From: Desulfobacteraceae bacterium
GTDB lineage: Bacteria; Desulfobacterota; Desulfobacteria; Desulfobacterales; SKZT01
Direction of reading: 5' to 3'
NCBI GenBank assembly: GCA_011389745.1
Contig: JAABTQ010000032.1
Span: 1-40,019 of the forward strand
DNA: 40,019 bases
How positions within the stretch are numbered: the stretch's first letter is position 1; every line of letters starts with the position of its first letter. Made by a program: the position numbers and the translations under genes. The notes under the pieces were generated by a model. That model was given only the letters and a program-made list of their open reading frames with translations, did not search any database and had not been told where the DNA came from. Shown in pieces: positions 25,701 to 32,946 of this stretch.

Positions 25701-26511
25701 TCTTTCTCTTTTACTCAAATACCTTTCCGGGAGACTTCCCCTAACTGATTTTGAAATTGATTTTGGGATCAAAGGTACACCGTATAATATGATCAATAAA
25801 TTTTACGAATGTATCGGAAATGCAATTAACTCCATGACTAGACCTATCGATGCCATCAAACACCAGGCCAAAACCGTAACCGTTGGTACATCGCGAATCA
25901 CGGAAAAAATTGAAACCGGTATCCTGTTTGATGCACTAGCAGCCCATAAATTTACTCTGGCACAGTTAACACCAAATAATATTATCGTATTGAGAAATGT
26001 TCAGGAGATAATTTCCGCGGTCAAAGGCGCCATACTATACCGAATCAAAGGACTGGATTTGATGGGAGAAGTGACCGATAAAGCCACCATTGAGATCATC
26101 AAAAAAGAAGGGGTGTTAAAACCCATTCCTTCACGAGTTGAAAGTGACAACCGCCTGAAAGGAAGCAAGCGTATTATTGTTGAGGAAAAAAATGTCTATA
26201 TCGGCAAAGGCCGCAAAGATAACCGCAGTATTGTTGTCACTCCAATTACATCGAGTTCACATGCAAAAACAAATGTCATCGAATATTTACTTTTGTTGAA
26301 TGTTTCTTTCAAGGATGATGTTCCCCTTGCTTTCAAAATAAAGGCTTTGGGCGGTAAGTACAAACGAATCAAAAACATAGTTCAGGAAAACAGCGTACCC
26401 TGGGAAAATAAGTTAATAGAACTTGTGGACATGAAAGACCTTTTTGGAAGTTCAGCGGAAAAAATCGGTGAATATATTGTCTCACACCAGAAGCTGGCCG
26501 GGTTTAAATAA
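22723..26511 (+). CDS. Giant GlmS-like amidotransferase/SIS protein with an internal catalytic cysteine
   Basis: A 1262-residue protein. A hydrophobic N-terminal segment (about 7-27) is followed by a glutamine amidotransferase class II (Ntn) domain whose nucleophile aligns with C56 in MNCGLAGI, not at residue 2. An insertion of about 170 residues separates it from the next motifs: RGRDSAGI (about 234), AHTRW (347-351), NGD near 385 and DTKIIPLQIE. Sugar-isomerase SIS motifs then follow (RILVVGQGTAGI near 618, ITQSGTTTDT near 680, SVASTKAF near 732). A second SIS-like region (about 790-930) and a C-terminal extension of some 300 residues finish the protein. GlmS makes glucosamine-6-phosphate; this is about twice that size. 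It lies 4 bp behind kdnB, so a role in amino-sugar supply for LPS is inferred, not shown. Confidence 0.8.
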   Translation: MQMAFNFRFMILFFLKNFFRGFLNLLRSDIYLGKDPESIPQGSIVVFPYLANTMNCGLAGIVALKLKETPHNPIHVNMLDQMVDKTTSRLFDLCRQDSLSLSEHYLGGEDHMGQLLALVRSWKVSNAFYQIYNSDEIQNRIFSNAARLAEMSEREKKCLSDHMGYLGSKDVEIMVERIEKAKDVAWILHWEILGNVKKVRNLMSNHDNEPGLNRLKVYKMINSVLNSLDRLEVRGRDSAGISLMFVLDGSEYEKFQDALSSAKKSDTLLTQFNQRIGRDVLLNRDISLRKTTNRKGLPQTGLIFTYKIASEIGSLGDNIEFLRKEITNDSILNLLTSFSHMHHTVSAHTRWASVGAITEANCHPTDNKFVITATQESGIIHACLNGDIDNYHELKAEYERNGGRIHDDITTDTKIIPLQIEKYICQGYDVQEAFRMAVNDFKGSHAISIHTDIAPGKIFLSQKGSGQAIFVGLAEDHYMPASEVYGFVEETQDYIKLDGEKSVDGKKVRDHGQIFIIDRDSRGGLDGIRAMFYDGTPISLTTKDIKHTEITSRDIDRQDFSHYFLKEISESPDSVEKTLLNRWKISNDDNTKFKVVLDEQVFPENLKSAFIENRIRRILVVGQGTAGIAAIACGDIIDHYLDDPHIQIRAMKASELSGFKLPEFQGTETMADTLVIAITQSGTTTDTNRTVDMVRERGAHTIAIVNRRDSDVTFKVDGVMYTSNGRDLEMSVASTKAFYSQIVAGVLLGLFMAGLKKRRSAEFITDEVRQLLQIPGHMRKVLAMKDKIRESAKRLAVTKTYWAVVGSGPNKASSDEIRIKLSELCYKTISTDSVEDKKHIDLSSEPLILVCAAGAGDGVIGDLIKDTAIFKAHKASPVVIANEGENRFDANAEDVFHVPRVREHLAPILNTLVGHLWGYYAALSINDVSKFLDVFRENIQKTIEKFSEKGMDLYEVILEKSFREKIGKFNLEFRRQMADNRFPTGMGLKAASDLSLLLKYLSGRLPLTDFEIDFGIKGTPYNMINKFYECIGNAINSMTRPIDAIKHQAKTVTVGTSRITEKIETGILFDALAAHKFTLAQLTPNNIIVLRNVQEIISAVKGAILYRIKGLDLMGEVTDKATIEIIKKEGVLKPIPSRVESDNRLKGSKRIIVEEKNVYIGKGRKDNRSIVVTPITSSSHAKTNVIEYLLLLNVSFKDDVPLAFKIKALGGKYKRIKNIVQENSVPWENKLIELVDMKDLFGSSAEKIGEYIVSHQKLAGFK

Positions 26512-26524
26512 AAATCAAAAGCCG

Positions 26525-26911
26525 TTAATCGGATTTCAAGGTTCTTTCAACTGCTTCCATAAGTTCTTTTGAGGTGTATGGCTTTGAAATTGATGTGGTA
26601 AAACCATGTTTAGAGTAATGAGTCATGACCGGGTCATCATGAAAACCGCTGGAAACGATACCTTTGAGATTCGGGTTCAGCTTTAGAAGTTCTTTCATGG
26701 TGTCACAACCCCCCATGCCATCCTTAATATTCAGATCCATGAAAACGACATCAAAGGGATTGCCGGACAAAAGAGCGGTTTTATAAATCGTCAATGTTTC
26801 CTCACCGTTTGAGGAGCATGTCACTTCATATCCTTCGAGTGATAAAATCTCCGCAGTTATTTCGCTGACAATGTCATCGTCTTCTAAAATGAGGATTTTT
26901 TTCCCGGTCAT
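26525..26911 (-). CDS. Single-domain response regulator (CheY-like receiver)
   Basis: A 128-residue protein consisting only of a receiver domain. The acidic pocket is formed by E10, D11 and D12 (LILEDDD), the phospho-acceptor is D59 in VVFMDLNI, and the conserved lysine is in SISKPYTS near residue 108. There is no output domain, so it acts by protein contact or in a phosphorelay. No histidine kinase is encoded nearby, which makes it an orphan. It converges on the GlmS-like gene with only 13 bp between the stops and no hairpin, and precedes nothing else on the minus strand. The small unknown gene 26980-27216 lies just upstream of it in the same direction. Confidence 0.9.
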   Translation of the reverse strand: MTGKKILILEDDDIVSEITAEILSLEGYEVTCSSNGEETLTIYKTALLSGNPFDVVFMDLNIKDGMGGCDTMKELLKLNPNLKGIVSSGFHDDPVMTHYSKHGFTTSISKPYTSKELMEAVERTLKSD

Positions 26912-26979
26912 TTTTCAGCACGCCCTTGCTATTAGTGTTGAAATGGGGGTTAAATAGTTCTATTGGATTTTTAATTCAT

Positions 26980-27216
26980 TCAACGTCCCTGAATCTCTCC
27001 TTTTAAAAGTTTTTTAAACCCTTCAAGTGTACCTTTCCAGGAAGCTTCATCGCCGACCATAATCGCGACGATCGTGTTAGTTTCAACACTGACTTCAAGA
27101 ACGATTTCTTCATCGCCGACCTTAAATACAGCTTCGCCCCAGCGCTCCGCCGGAAGTCCTGTTGTTTCACAATCATAATCCGTTCTGATTTCACCTGTCA
27201 TTCGTATTTCACTCAT
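26980..27216 (-). CDS. Small acidic protein of unknown function (78 residues)
   Basis: I do not recognise this family. The frame opens with ATG after an AAAGGAACC ribosome site (7 bases away) and ends TAA-proximal, and it reads like a real protein: alternating hydrophobic strands with many Glu residues, such as EEIVLEVSVETNTIVAIMVGDE, and a closing amphipathic helix WKGTLEGFKKLLKGE. It has no signal peptide, membrane segment or cysteine cluster (one Cys at residue 16). Its predicted fold would be a small beta sheet plus helix. It sits between the receiver gene and the promoter of the nicotinamidase-like gene, and may be co-transcribed with the receiver gene 68 bp downstream. Confidence 0.6.
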   Translation of the reverse strand: MSEIRMTGEIRTDYDCETTGLPAERWGEAVFKVGDEEIVLEVSVETNTIVAIMVGDEASWKGTLEGFKKLLKGEIQGR

Positions 27217-27520
27217 TTGATGGTTCCTTTTCTAAAAATAGGCTACTGAAATCTTAACCTGTAAACCATAAAAGGGAATAAATTTGGGACGGAAATCGAT
27301 TTCTTTATTAAGGGGATTTTCACAATCCCACCATATGCCTTGTAATTTGATATTCGTTTCCATACCATAATATCTGAATAGCGTAAACACGATAGTTGGA
27401 ACATGGTATTCCTTTGCTCTGGGGAAATGATGGGTGCCCGGCAATTGGATATACCTTGAAATCCAATTTATGATCGATTATATTTTGATTAAATTAGACA
27501 CCATATCAAGGAGTACCCTT
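27217..27520. other. Intergenic region, 304 bases: divergent promoter and a doubtful small frame
   Basis: Apart from the promoter at 27456-27484, the region holds a minus-strand open frame (27444-27232, 70 codons, TTG start) ending 15 bases before the ATG of the 78-residue gene. It contains protein-like composition (for example VPTIVFTLFRYYGMET) but no ribosome site and no recognisable homology. I treat it as non-coding or a remnant. Confidence 0.4.
27456..27484 (+). promoter_or_regulatory. Good sigma-70 promoter of the nicotinamidase-like gene
   Basis: TTGAAA (27456-27461) and TATATT (27479-27484) are spaced by exactly 17 bp, and the ATG with its AAGGAG site follows about 30 bases after the expected start point. 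This also argues for the ATG at 27521 and against an earlier in-frame start inside the promoter. Confidence 0.72.
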
Positions 27521-28558
27521 ATGAATTCAGAAGAAATACCGATACCATCGCATTACGACCCCGAAAAAGTTGGCCAGGTATGGAAGGTTAATTACGAAAA
27601 AATTGCCGGGAATGCTGAAAAATGGCAAGAAAAATATGAGCTGAAACCTTCCGGCAGTGATAAAAAAAAAATTTTATTGTTGCTTGTGGATGTTCAAAAT
27701 ACTTTTTGCACGCCCGGATTTGAACTTTTCGTAGCCGGTCGTTCTGGAATGGCTGCGGTCGAAGATAATAAAAGGCTATGTGAATTTATATACCGAAATC
27801 TTCATCGGTTGACCCAAATTTGCTATACGATGGACACCCACCAGGCAGTGCAGATTTTTCACGGTATTTTTTTGGTTGACGATCAGGGAGAGCACCCAAA
27901 ACCTTTTACCACCGTTACCGCAAAAGACATAGAAAAAGGTGTCTGGAAATTCAACAAAAAAATAAGTTCGGTACTCGGGATCGACGACCCGTCCTATGGA
28001 CAGGAATATTTGCTCCATTATACCCAAAGATTGGCGTTAAGTGGCAAGTATGATTTGACCATATGGCCATACCACGCCATGCTTGGCGGGATCGGGCACG
28101 CAGTAGTATCTTCAGTGGAAGAAGCCGTGTTTTTCCACGGAATTGCTCGAAGCACGCAGTCTGATTTTGTTATTAAAGGAAAAAATCCTTTTACGGAAAA
28201 CTATTCTGTTTTAAGTCCGGAAGTGACTTCAGATCCAAGCGGGAAAAAAATTGGTGAAAAAAATCAGGCTCTGACTGATAAGCTATTGAAACATGATGTG
28301 ATCATCATTGCCGGACAGGCCAAAAGTCATTGCGTCGCCTGGACTACCGATGATCTCTTAACGGACCTCTACGAACGTAATTCTCCAAAATTTGCTGAAA
28401 AGGTATATATTTTGGAAGACTGCACGTCACCGGTGGTTATACCTGATGTGATCGATTACACACAAAAGGCCAATGAAGCTTTTAAAAAATTTGCAGATGC
28501 AGGGATGCATATTGTCCGTTCTGCAGATTCAATGTCACGCTGGCCAGGATTTTCCTGA
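27521..28558 (+). CDS. Nicotinamidase/isochorismatase-superfamily cysteine hydrolase
   Basis: A 345-residue hydrolase. It has the triad and metal residues of the nicotinamidase branch: D57 in LLLVDVQNTFC, the metal-site pattern D105/H107/H114 in YTMDTHQAVQIFH, a WPYHAMLGG block, K219 in FVIKGKNPFTENYS, and the nucleophile C271 in AGQAKSHCVAWT. Family members of this kind hydrolyse small amides such as nicotinamide or related compounds; the substrate is not known here. It is well above the usual 180-220 residues because of an N-terminal extension of about 50 residues and extra loops between 115 and 215. The start at ATG 27521 follows AAGGAG. It appears monocistronic and converges with the MFS gene 9 bp beyond its stop. 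Confidence 0.85.
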   Translation: MNSEEIPIPSHYDPEKVGQVWKVNYEKIAGNAEKWQEKYELKPSGSDKKKILLLLVDVQNTFCTPGFELFVAGRSGMAAVEDNKRLCEFIYRNLHRLTQICYTMDTHQAVQIFHGIFLVDDQGEHPKPFTTVTAKDIEKGVWKFNKKISSVLGIDDPSYGQEYLLHYTQRLALSGKYDLTIWPYHAMLGGIGHAVVSSVEEAVFFHGIARSTQSDFVIKGKNPFTENYSVLSPEVTSDPSGKKIGEKNQALTDKLLKHDVIIIAGQAKSHCVAWTTDDLLTDLYERNSPKFAEKVYILEDCTSPVVIPDVIDYTQKANEAFKKFADAGMHIVRSADSMSRWPGFS

Positions 28559-28567
28559 TGAGTCTTT

Positions 28568-29845
28568 TTAAAATTTTTTGGCGGCAAGGGATTCAGAACG
28601 AAGAAGCCACGCGGCCAAAGCACCGGTAAATGCTACACCAGAGGCCAGGATAAATGCCGATGAAAAACTACCGGATTTATCGGCCATGGCACCGGCAATG
28701 CCAGGGCCGAACGCTTGCGCGATACCAAACAACAAAGTAATGAAACCAAGCGCTGCCGGTGCCATCCTGGGACCAAAAACATCACCGCATGTTGCCGCCA
28801 TGATGGCCGGAATACTCCAGGCGGAAAAACCGAATAAGACAGCGGAAACAATAAAACCCATAGGTACCGGCCAGATGGCAAAAAGACAAAAAGACATTCC
28901 ATGCATGCAATATACCAGGATCAGGGCCGGTCGTCTGCCAATAAGATCCGAAAGTGAACCCCATATCAGGCCGCATAGCATGCTGCACCAGCCCATGACC
29001 ATGAAAAGATTTCCGGCTGCCTGTGAAGTGTATCCTCCCTCAACCATAAGATATTTAACAAAAAATGTCATATAAATGATATACGAAAAACCAAAAGCCA
29101 TATATACGATACCCAGGTGCCAAAGGGTTGGAGATTTATAAACATCCGCCCACCTTAAAGCCTGGGCTCCGGGGCTGTCCAGGGAATATCCGGCATGCGG
29201 TCCCACAGGTTTTAAACCCATTTGGGAAGGCCGGTTTCTTATGAAAAAACCACCTGCAACCGCGATCATAAGGGTTAATCCGCCGAAAAGATACCAGCAG
29301 ATTCGCCATCCATCCGGATTATATGCGGATATGATCCATGGCACAATAGGTCCTGAAAAAATGAGCCCAAGAGATGATCCGGTAACCACAACTCCCGCTG
29401 CCAATCCTCTTCTACGGGGTGTAAACCATGATGCCAACAACCCGATGACCGGCACGTTGCTTGCGCCGCTTCCGATTCCGGTTAAGGTTCTCCATAGGGT
29501 CGCGGATAAAAAATTTTCTGCAATACCGGTAAATATCAGGGTAATTCCAACCGTTAACAATCCACTGGTAATAACTGCTCTTGGTCCAAAACGCGCAGCC
29601 ATGGCGCCCCCCAGAACAGAAAGGGTAAGGTAGCCCACTAAATTGGATGTGGCCATTATACCGGCTTGCGTATTATCCAGGTTAAGGCTTTTTTGCATTT
29701 CAGGGAGCAACACGGAAAACCCGAATCTGGCAAGACCAAGAGAGCCGAAAACCACCAGAGTACCGATTAAAAGGATCACCCAACCATAATGAAATAGGGA
29801 TTTATTAACGCTCATTGATGGTCTTTGCAGGTTATCCTCTTGCAT
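28568..29845 (-). CDS. MFS transporter, YbfB/OFA-like
   Basis: A 425-residue inner-membrane carrier with about 12 hydrophobic helices, starting HYGWVILLIGTLVVFGSLGLARFGF. Loop motifs typical of the major facilitator superfamily are visible: GGAMAARFGPRAVI between helices 2 and 3, WFTPRRRGLAAGVV, and GSLSDLIGRRPAL in the second half. It resembles the uncharacterised YbfB/YjiJ and oxalate-formate-antiporter-like groups; the substrate cannot be given. The ATG has AAGGA 6 bases upstream. Its neighbours, the nicotinamidase-like gene (convergent) and a desulforedoxin gene (divergent), do not reveal the cargo, although transport of an amide substrate for the hydrolase is conceivable. Confidence 0.86.
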   Translation of the reverse strand: MQEDNLQRPSMSVNKSLFHYGWVILLIGTLVVFGSLGLARFGFSVLLPEMQKSLNLDNTQAGIMATSNLVGYLTLSVLGGAMAARFGPRAVITSGLLTVGITLIFTGIAENFLSATLWRTLTGIGSGASNVPVIGLLASWFTPRRRGLAAGVVVTGSSLGLIFSGPIVPWIISAYNPDGWRICWYLFGGLTLMIAVAGGFFIRNRPSQMGLKPVGPHAGYSLDSPGAQALRWADVYKSPTLWHLGIVYMAFGFSYIIYMTFFVKYLMVEGGYTSQAAGNLFMVMGWCSMLCGLIWGSLSDLIGRRPALILVYCMHGMSFCLFAIWPVPMGFIVSAVLFGFSAWSIPAIMAATCGDVFGPRMAPAALGFITLLFGIAQAFGPGIAGAMADKSGSFSSAFILASGVAFTGALAAWLLRSESLAAKKF

Positions 29846-30054
29846 TATTTTCCTTCAGATTGTTTCCCAAAGAGTTCATGGAAAAAAATATTACTAAGCT
29901 ATTTTCGCAAAATCCACATAATCAGTGATATTAAAACGAATTAGGTTGTTTGATATGAAAAATACATCTTTTTACCCATTTCATAATGACAAGGTTTTTG
30001 TTACAGGTCCATAGAAATCCTAATCGTTAAAAAACTATGTAAAGGAGGTATTTT

Positions 30055-30201
30055 ATGCCAGACAAAGGAGAAATTTACAAGTGTGAACTTTGCGGAAACG
30101 TAGTCCTGGTGCTGGAAGCAGGGGGAGGCGCTCTTGTATGCTGTGGAGAAGACATGCAACTACTCAGTGATGAGGAAGCCAAAGCGTATTCGTCACATTA
30201 A
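30055..30201 (+). CDS. Desulforedoxin-type small iron protein (48 residues)
   Basis: A 48-residue protein starting [17 protein letters not shown], with four cysteines C10, C13, C29 and C30 in the CxxC and CC arrangement. This is the desulforedoxin fold, which binds one Fe(Cys)4 centre per monomer. The same fold forms the N-terminal domain of desulfoferrodoxin, but here the frame ends with TAA and no superoxide-reductase domain follows. A strong AAAGGAGG ribosome site lies 6 bases before the ATG. It is a small electron carrier, probably for oxidative stress or sulfate-reducer redox work. It is followed by a strong bidirectional-looking hairpin and stands alone. The 209-base gap towards the MFS gene holds no other gene. 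Confidence 0.93.
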   Translation: MPDKGEIYKCELCGNVVLVLEAGGGALVCCGEDMQLLSDEEAKAYSSH

Positions 30202-30274
30202 ATCATTATCGAAAAAATGATTGCATGACGGGGAAAAAATCAAGCCAATTTTTTATTAAAGACATTTTTAAACC

Positions 30275-30312
30275 AAATAATAATGGCGGCATCTATGCCG
30301 CCATTATTATTT
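30275..30312. terminator. 18-bp terminator hairpin between desulforedoxin and the lipoprotein gene
   Basis: Bases 30275-30292 and 30295-30312 are perfectly complementary (core ATGGCGGCAT) around a 2-nt loop, in effect a 4-nt loop when the last pair opens. The arms carry A/T-rich ends, giving a U-rich 3' side in both directions. This suits a bidirectional terminator between the convergent genes. Confidence 0.8.
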
Positions 30313-30358
30313 CCGTTATTGTAATATATATGCTTACTTCCGACTAACAACGATCTGT

Positions 30359-30877
30359 TTATTCAAAATTCGCTTTTGCATCCTGGTAGGCCTGTTCCAT
30401 TTGATTCATGGTGTAATCGAGGGTTTGCCTTGCTTCAGACCAGGTATCCATGCCCTGGGCTTTGAGATTTGAAAATTCGTTTGCTGCCTTTTCATACATT
30501 GCGCTAAGATTGTCAATTTGTTGCTCCACTTTTTCCCGAGCTTCACCTTCAAGGGCCTGAGCATCATATTTAAGGTCTTGAATTTTTTCTTCCATATCCG
30601 ACATTTGTTCATTCATTTTGGCGGTATATTCTTCTTTCTGTTCAATTGTAAATTCGGTTTTGGAATCAAGGACATCTCGGGTTTCTTCCCTGGCCTCTTC
30701 CTGGATTTCCCTAACTTCTTCCTTGGTCTCTTCCTGGATTTCCTGAATTTCTTCCTTAGCCTCTTCCTGATTTTCCTGAATTGTTGCTTCTGGTGGTTTT
30801 TCTTCACCACAGCCCAAAATCATTGCCAACGCAAAAAACAATGCTAACATAAAAATCTTTGTTGCAGAATGCTTCAT
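30359..30877 (-). CDS. Coiled-coil lipoprotein with Glu-rich repeats
   Basis: A 172-residue lipoprotein. The start ATG 30877 follows GGAGG and opens a lipoprotein signal peptide MKHSATKIFMLALFFALAMILGC, split here as a basic head, hydrophobic core and lipobox MILGC. After the lipidated Cys come repeated Glu/Lys/Arg-rich segments (EEAKEEIQEIQEE, TKEEVREIQEE, AREETRD), then a long helical tail (QMSDMEEKIQDL, ARETKVEQQ-like). The pattern predicts a long charged coiled coil in the periplasm, like Lpp-type or AMP-like spacer lipoproteins. No enzyme motif is present. It converges with the desulforedoxin gene across the terminator and shares a divergent AT-rich region with the AsmA-like gene. An earlier in-frame start is not credible. 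Confidence 0.82.
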   Translation of the reverse strand: MKHSATKIFMLALFFALAMILGCGEEKPPEATIQENQEEAKEEIQEIQEETKEEVREIQEEAREETRDVLDSKTEFTIEQKEEYTAKMNEQMSDMEEKIQDLKYDAQALEGEAREKVEQQIDNLSAMYEKAANEFSNLKAQGMDTWSEARQTLDYTMNQMEQAYQDAKANFE

Positions 30878-31214
30878 GTTGATCCTCCTTTTTTCAAACA
30901 GTTTATAATTTTTTTTGGGGCCGCTCTTTTCATTAACTTCTTTCCTTTTCTGGTAAAAGTAATTAAGTTGTAAGCGTCCCACTCGGCGTGTCGAGCCCAA
31001 ACTTACAAATAACCTGAAATCAAGTTAATGTAAGATATAGGAGATCTCACAAATATGAATAATCTTCATGGAATCACGGATTATTCTCTATAATTCCGGA
31101 ACCCAAACTTTTAAATTATATTTTTCTAATGAATACTATGGTAAACAATTTATTTTTTCAAGAAATTTTTAAAAATTATAAGTTTTAAGGAAACTTTTAA
31201 AGGTTAAGCATAGA
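30878..31214. other. AT-rich divergent intergenic region (337 bases)
   Basis: The region separates the lipoprotein gene (minus) from the AsmA-like gene (plus). It contains a nested inverted repeat: TTGTAAG (30968-30974) with CTTACAA (31002-31008), enclosing CTCG/CGAG (30982-30985 and 30992-30995). No promoter of good quality and no gene could be identified in it. Confidence 0.5.
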
Positions 31215-32912
31215 ATGAATTTTAAAAATGCACTGATCAGATGGGTTATATGCATATCAATCATTGCTATGCCCATGAAAGCCGAACCGTTTGATTTCAC
31301 TCAAAATGGAGCTGTTTTGCGATCATTTTTATCAATGAATGGCTTAAAAATGACTGACGATAAACAAGGAGGGGCTGTTCAGGTTGAAATTAAAGGAATG
31401 ATGGAAAACACTCCGTTTAAGATAACCGGTCATTTGGGCCCATTGGCCCAGGCCCTTGATCCGAAGCTAAAATGGTCAGTCCTTATGAACTTGGAAACAG
31501 CAGGGGCAAAATTAAGCATTGGCGGCACAATCAATGATCTGAATAAAATCGAAGGTATTGATTTGGAATTTATGCTTTCCGGACAAAACCTGGAGGGGTT
31601 TGAAAATATGTTCGGAAAAAATCTACCGAAAGTGGACCCTTTTGTATTCGAAGGCACTTTAAGGGATACGCAACCATTGAAGTTTGAATTATCAGACCTT
31701 CATTTGGTGATGGGAAAAAGTGAAGTCAAAGGTTCCGGTACTATGGATTTTTCACAAAGTCAACCATATATTACAGCGAATTTTTTTTCTTCCTATCTGG
31801 ATTTGCGCAAAGTGCTTTTGAGCAATGATATATCAATAGAAGATGATAGCCTGGAAAAAACTTTTGAAGATGAGGCAACAGATTCAACCCAAAAGATGAA
31901 AGTATTTTCTGATCAGCCTTTTGATATGAAATCCTTAAAATCGTTGAATGTGAAACTGGAGTTACTCGCTGAAAAAATGCTGTTACCGCATATGGCACTT
32001 AAAAATTTTAATCTTCAAGCGAGTATTAAAGATGGTGGCTTTACCGTTGATTCACTATCCAGCGACCTCGGAGGTGGTCGATTGGCCGGAAATCTCAAAA
32101 TAGAACCTTCTGATCAGACATTTATCGTATCAGCATTGTTGAATATTGACCAAATGGCTCTACACCAGATGTTGGAAGATATGGAAATGGATATTCAGGG
32201 TGAGGGCATGATTGAGATGAGACTGGATTTAAATGCAGAGGGGATTTCCATGTCGGAACTAATGGCCGATCTTGATGGAAGTGCCAGCCTGTTAATGGGT
32301 GAGGGAAGGATTGACAGGAACTATCTAAGGTTTCTGGGTCTTTTTAAAATTAATTTAATATCGAGCCTTGTCAATATTCTGGGTATTCCTTCCGGATTAC
32401 GAAAAAATGAAGCAACATCAGGCATCAACTGCCTTGTGATGCGATTTGATGTTGGAAAGGGAATAGCCAATCTCACAGCTTTTATTTTGGATACCCCACA
32501 GACAACTATCGCTGCAAATGGTCACATTAATCTTTCAAGTGAAAAAGTTGATATTTATGTGAAACCGATTTCCAAGGAGGGAGTTGGTGCTAGAGGGGTG
32601 GCCAAATTCAACCTGTCCCTTTCCGAACTTACCAGGGTTTTCTACCTGGGAGGAACATTGGCAAATCCTAGTGTGGGTGTTGATTCTACCCAGACATTTG
32701 TCACTTTGGGAAAAGCTATTGGGGGAGTTGTTTTGTTCGGACCTGCCGGAGTTGCAGCGGCATTGCTGTCCGGTAAAATCGGGGGAGGTTCCCAAAATTT
32801 TTGTTTGGAGGCCATTGAAGCGGCTCAAAAAGGTGTTGAGATCAGTGAGGAAGAAACCGGTGTTTTTAACACGCTTGGCGATTTTTTGAAAAGACTGAAT
32901 CCTTTTAATTGA
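31215..32912 (+). CDS. AsmA-like envelope protein
   Basis: A 565-residue exported protein. An N-terminal signal or anchor segment (LIRWVICISIIAMPMKAEP) is followed by repeats of beta strands with GxLxxxGxIxLxxG-like patterns, for example LSIGGTINDLNKIEGIDLEF. The C-terminal half has the AsmA C-domain style (VNGHINLSSEKVDIYV-like, STQTFVTLGKAIGGVVLFGPAGVAAALLSGKIG). AsmA-like proteins bridge the envelope and are linked to phospholipid transport to the outer membrane and to LPS assembly. It is shorter than classical AsmA (about 617) and lacks a typical long N-terminal domain before its first strands. A weak ribosome site precedes the ATG. A polysaccharide deacetylase-like gene follows after 34 bp and is probably in the same operon. 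Confidence 0.78.
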   Translation: MNFKNALIRWVICISIIAMPMKAEPFDFTQNGAVLRSFLSMNGLKMTDDKQGGAVQVEIKGMMENTPFKITGHLGPLAQALDPKLKWSVLMNLETAGAKLSIGGTINDLNKIEGIDLEFMLSGQNLEGFENMFGKNLPKVDPFVFEGTLRDTQPLKFELSDLHLVMGKSEVKGSGTMDFSQSQPYITANFFSSYLDLRKVLLSNDISIEDDSLEKTFEDEATDSTQKMKVFSDQPFDMKSLKSLNVKLELLAEKMLLPHMALKNFNLQASIKDGGFTVDSLSSDLGGGRLAGNLKIEPSDQTFIVSALLNIDQMALHQMLEDMEMDIQGEGMIEMRLDLNAEGISMSELMADLDGSASLLMGEGRIDRNYLRFLGLFKINLISSLVNILGIPSGLRKNEATSGINCLVMRFDVGKGIANLTAFILDTPQTTIAANGHINLSSEKVDIYVKPISKEGVGARGVAKFNLSLSELTRVFYLGGTLANPSVGVDSTQTFVTLGKAIGGVVLFGPAGVAAALLSGKIGGGSQNFCLEAIEAAQKGVEISEEETGVFNTLGDFLKRLNPFN

Positions 32913-32946
32913 TAAAGTGTTACACAGGCTATGGTTGGAATTAAAA

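Noticed and set aside
22723-26511. Simple glmS assignment for the large protein
   Set aside because: Length is about double, the catalytic cysteine is not N-terminal, and there is a large insertion and a long C-terminal extension.
27232-27444. 70-codon minus-strand frame upstream of the small acidic gene
   Set aside because: TTG start, no ribosome site, no recognisable family. It could be a decayed gene remnant but I cannot support it as coding.
30968-31008. Nested inverted repeat upstream of the lipoprotein gene as a terminator or riboswitch
   Set aside because: The stems are only 7 and 4 bp with no T-tract; too short to support a specific call.
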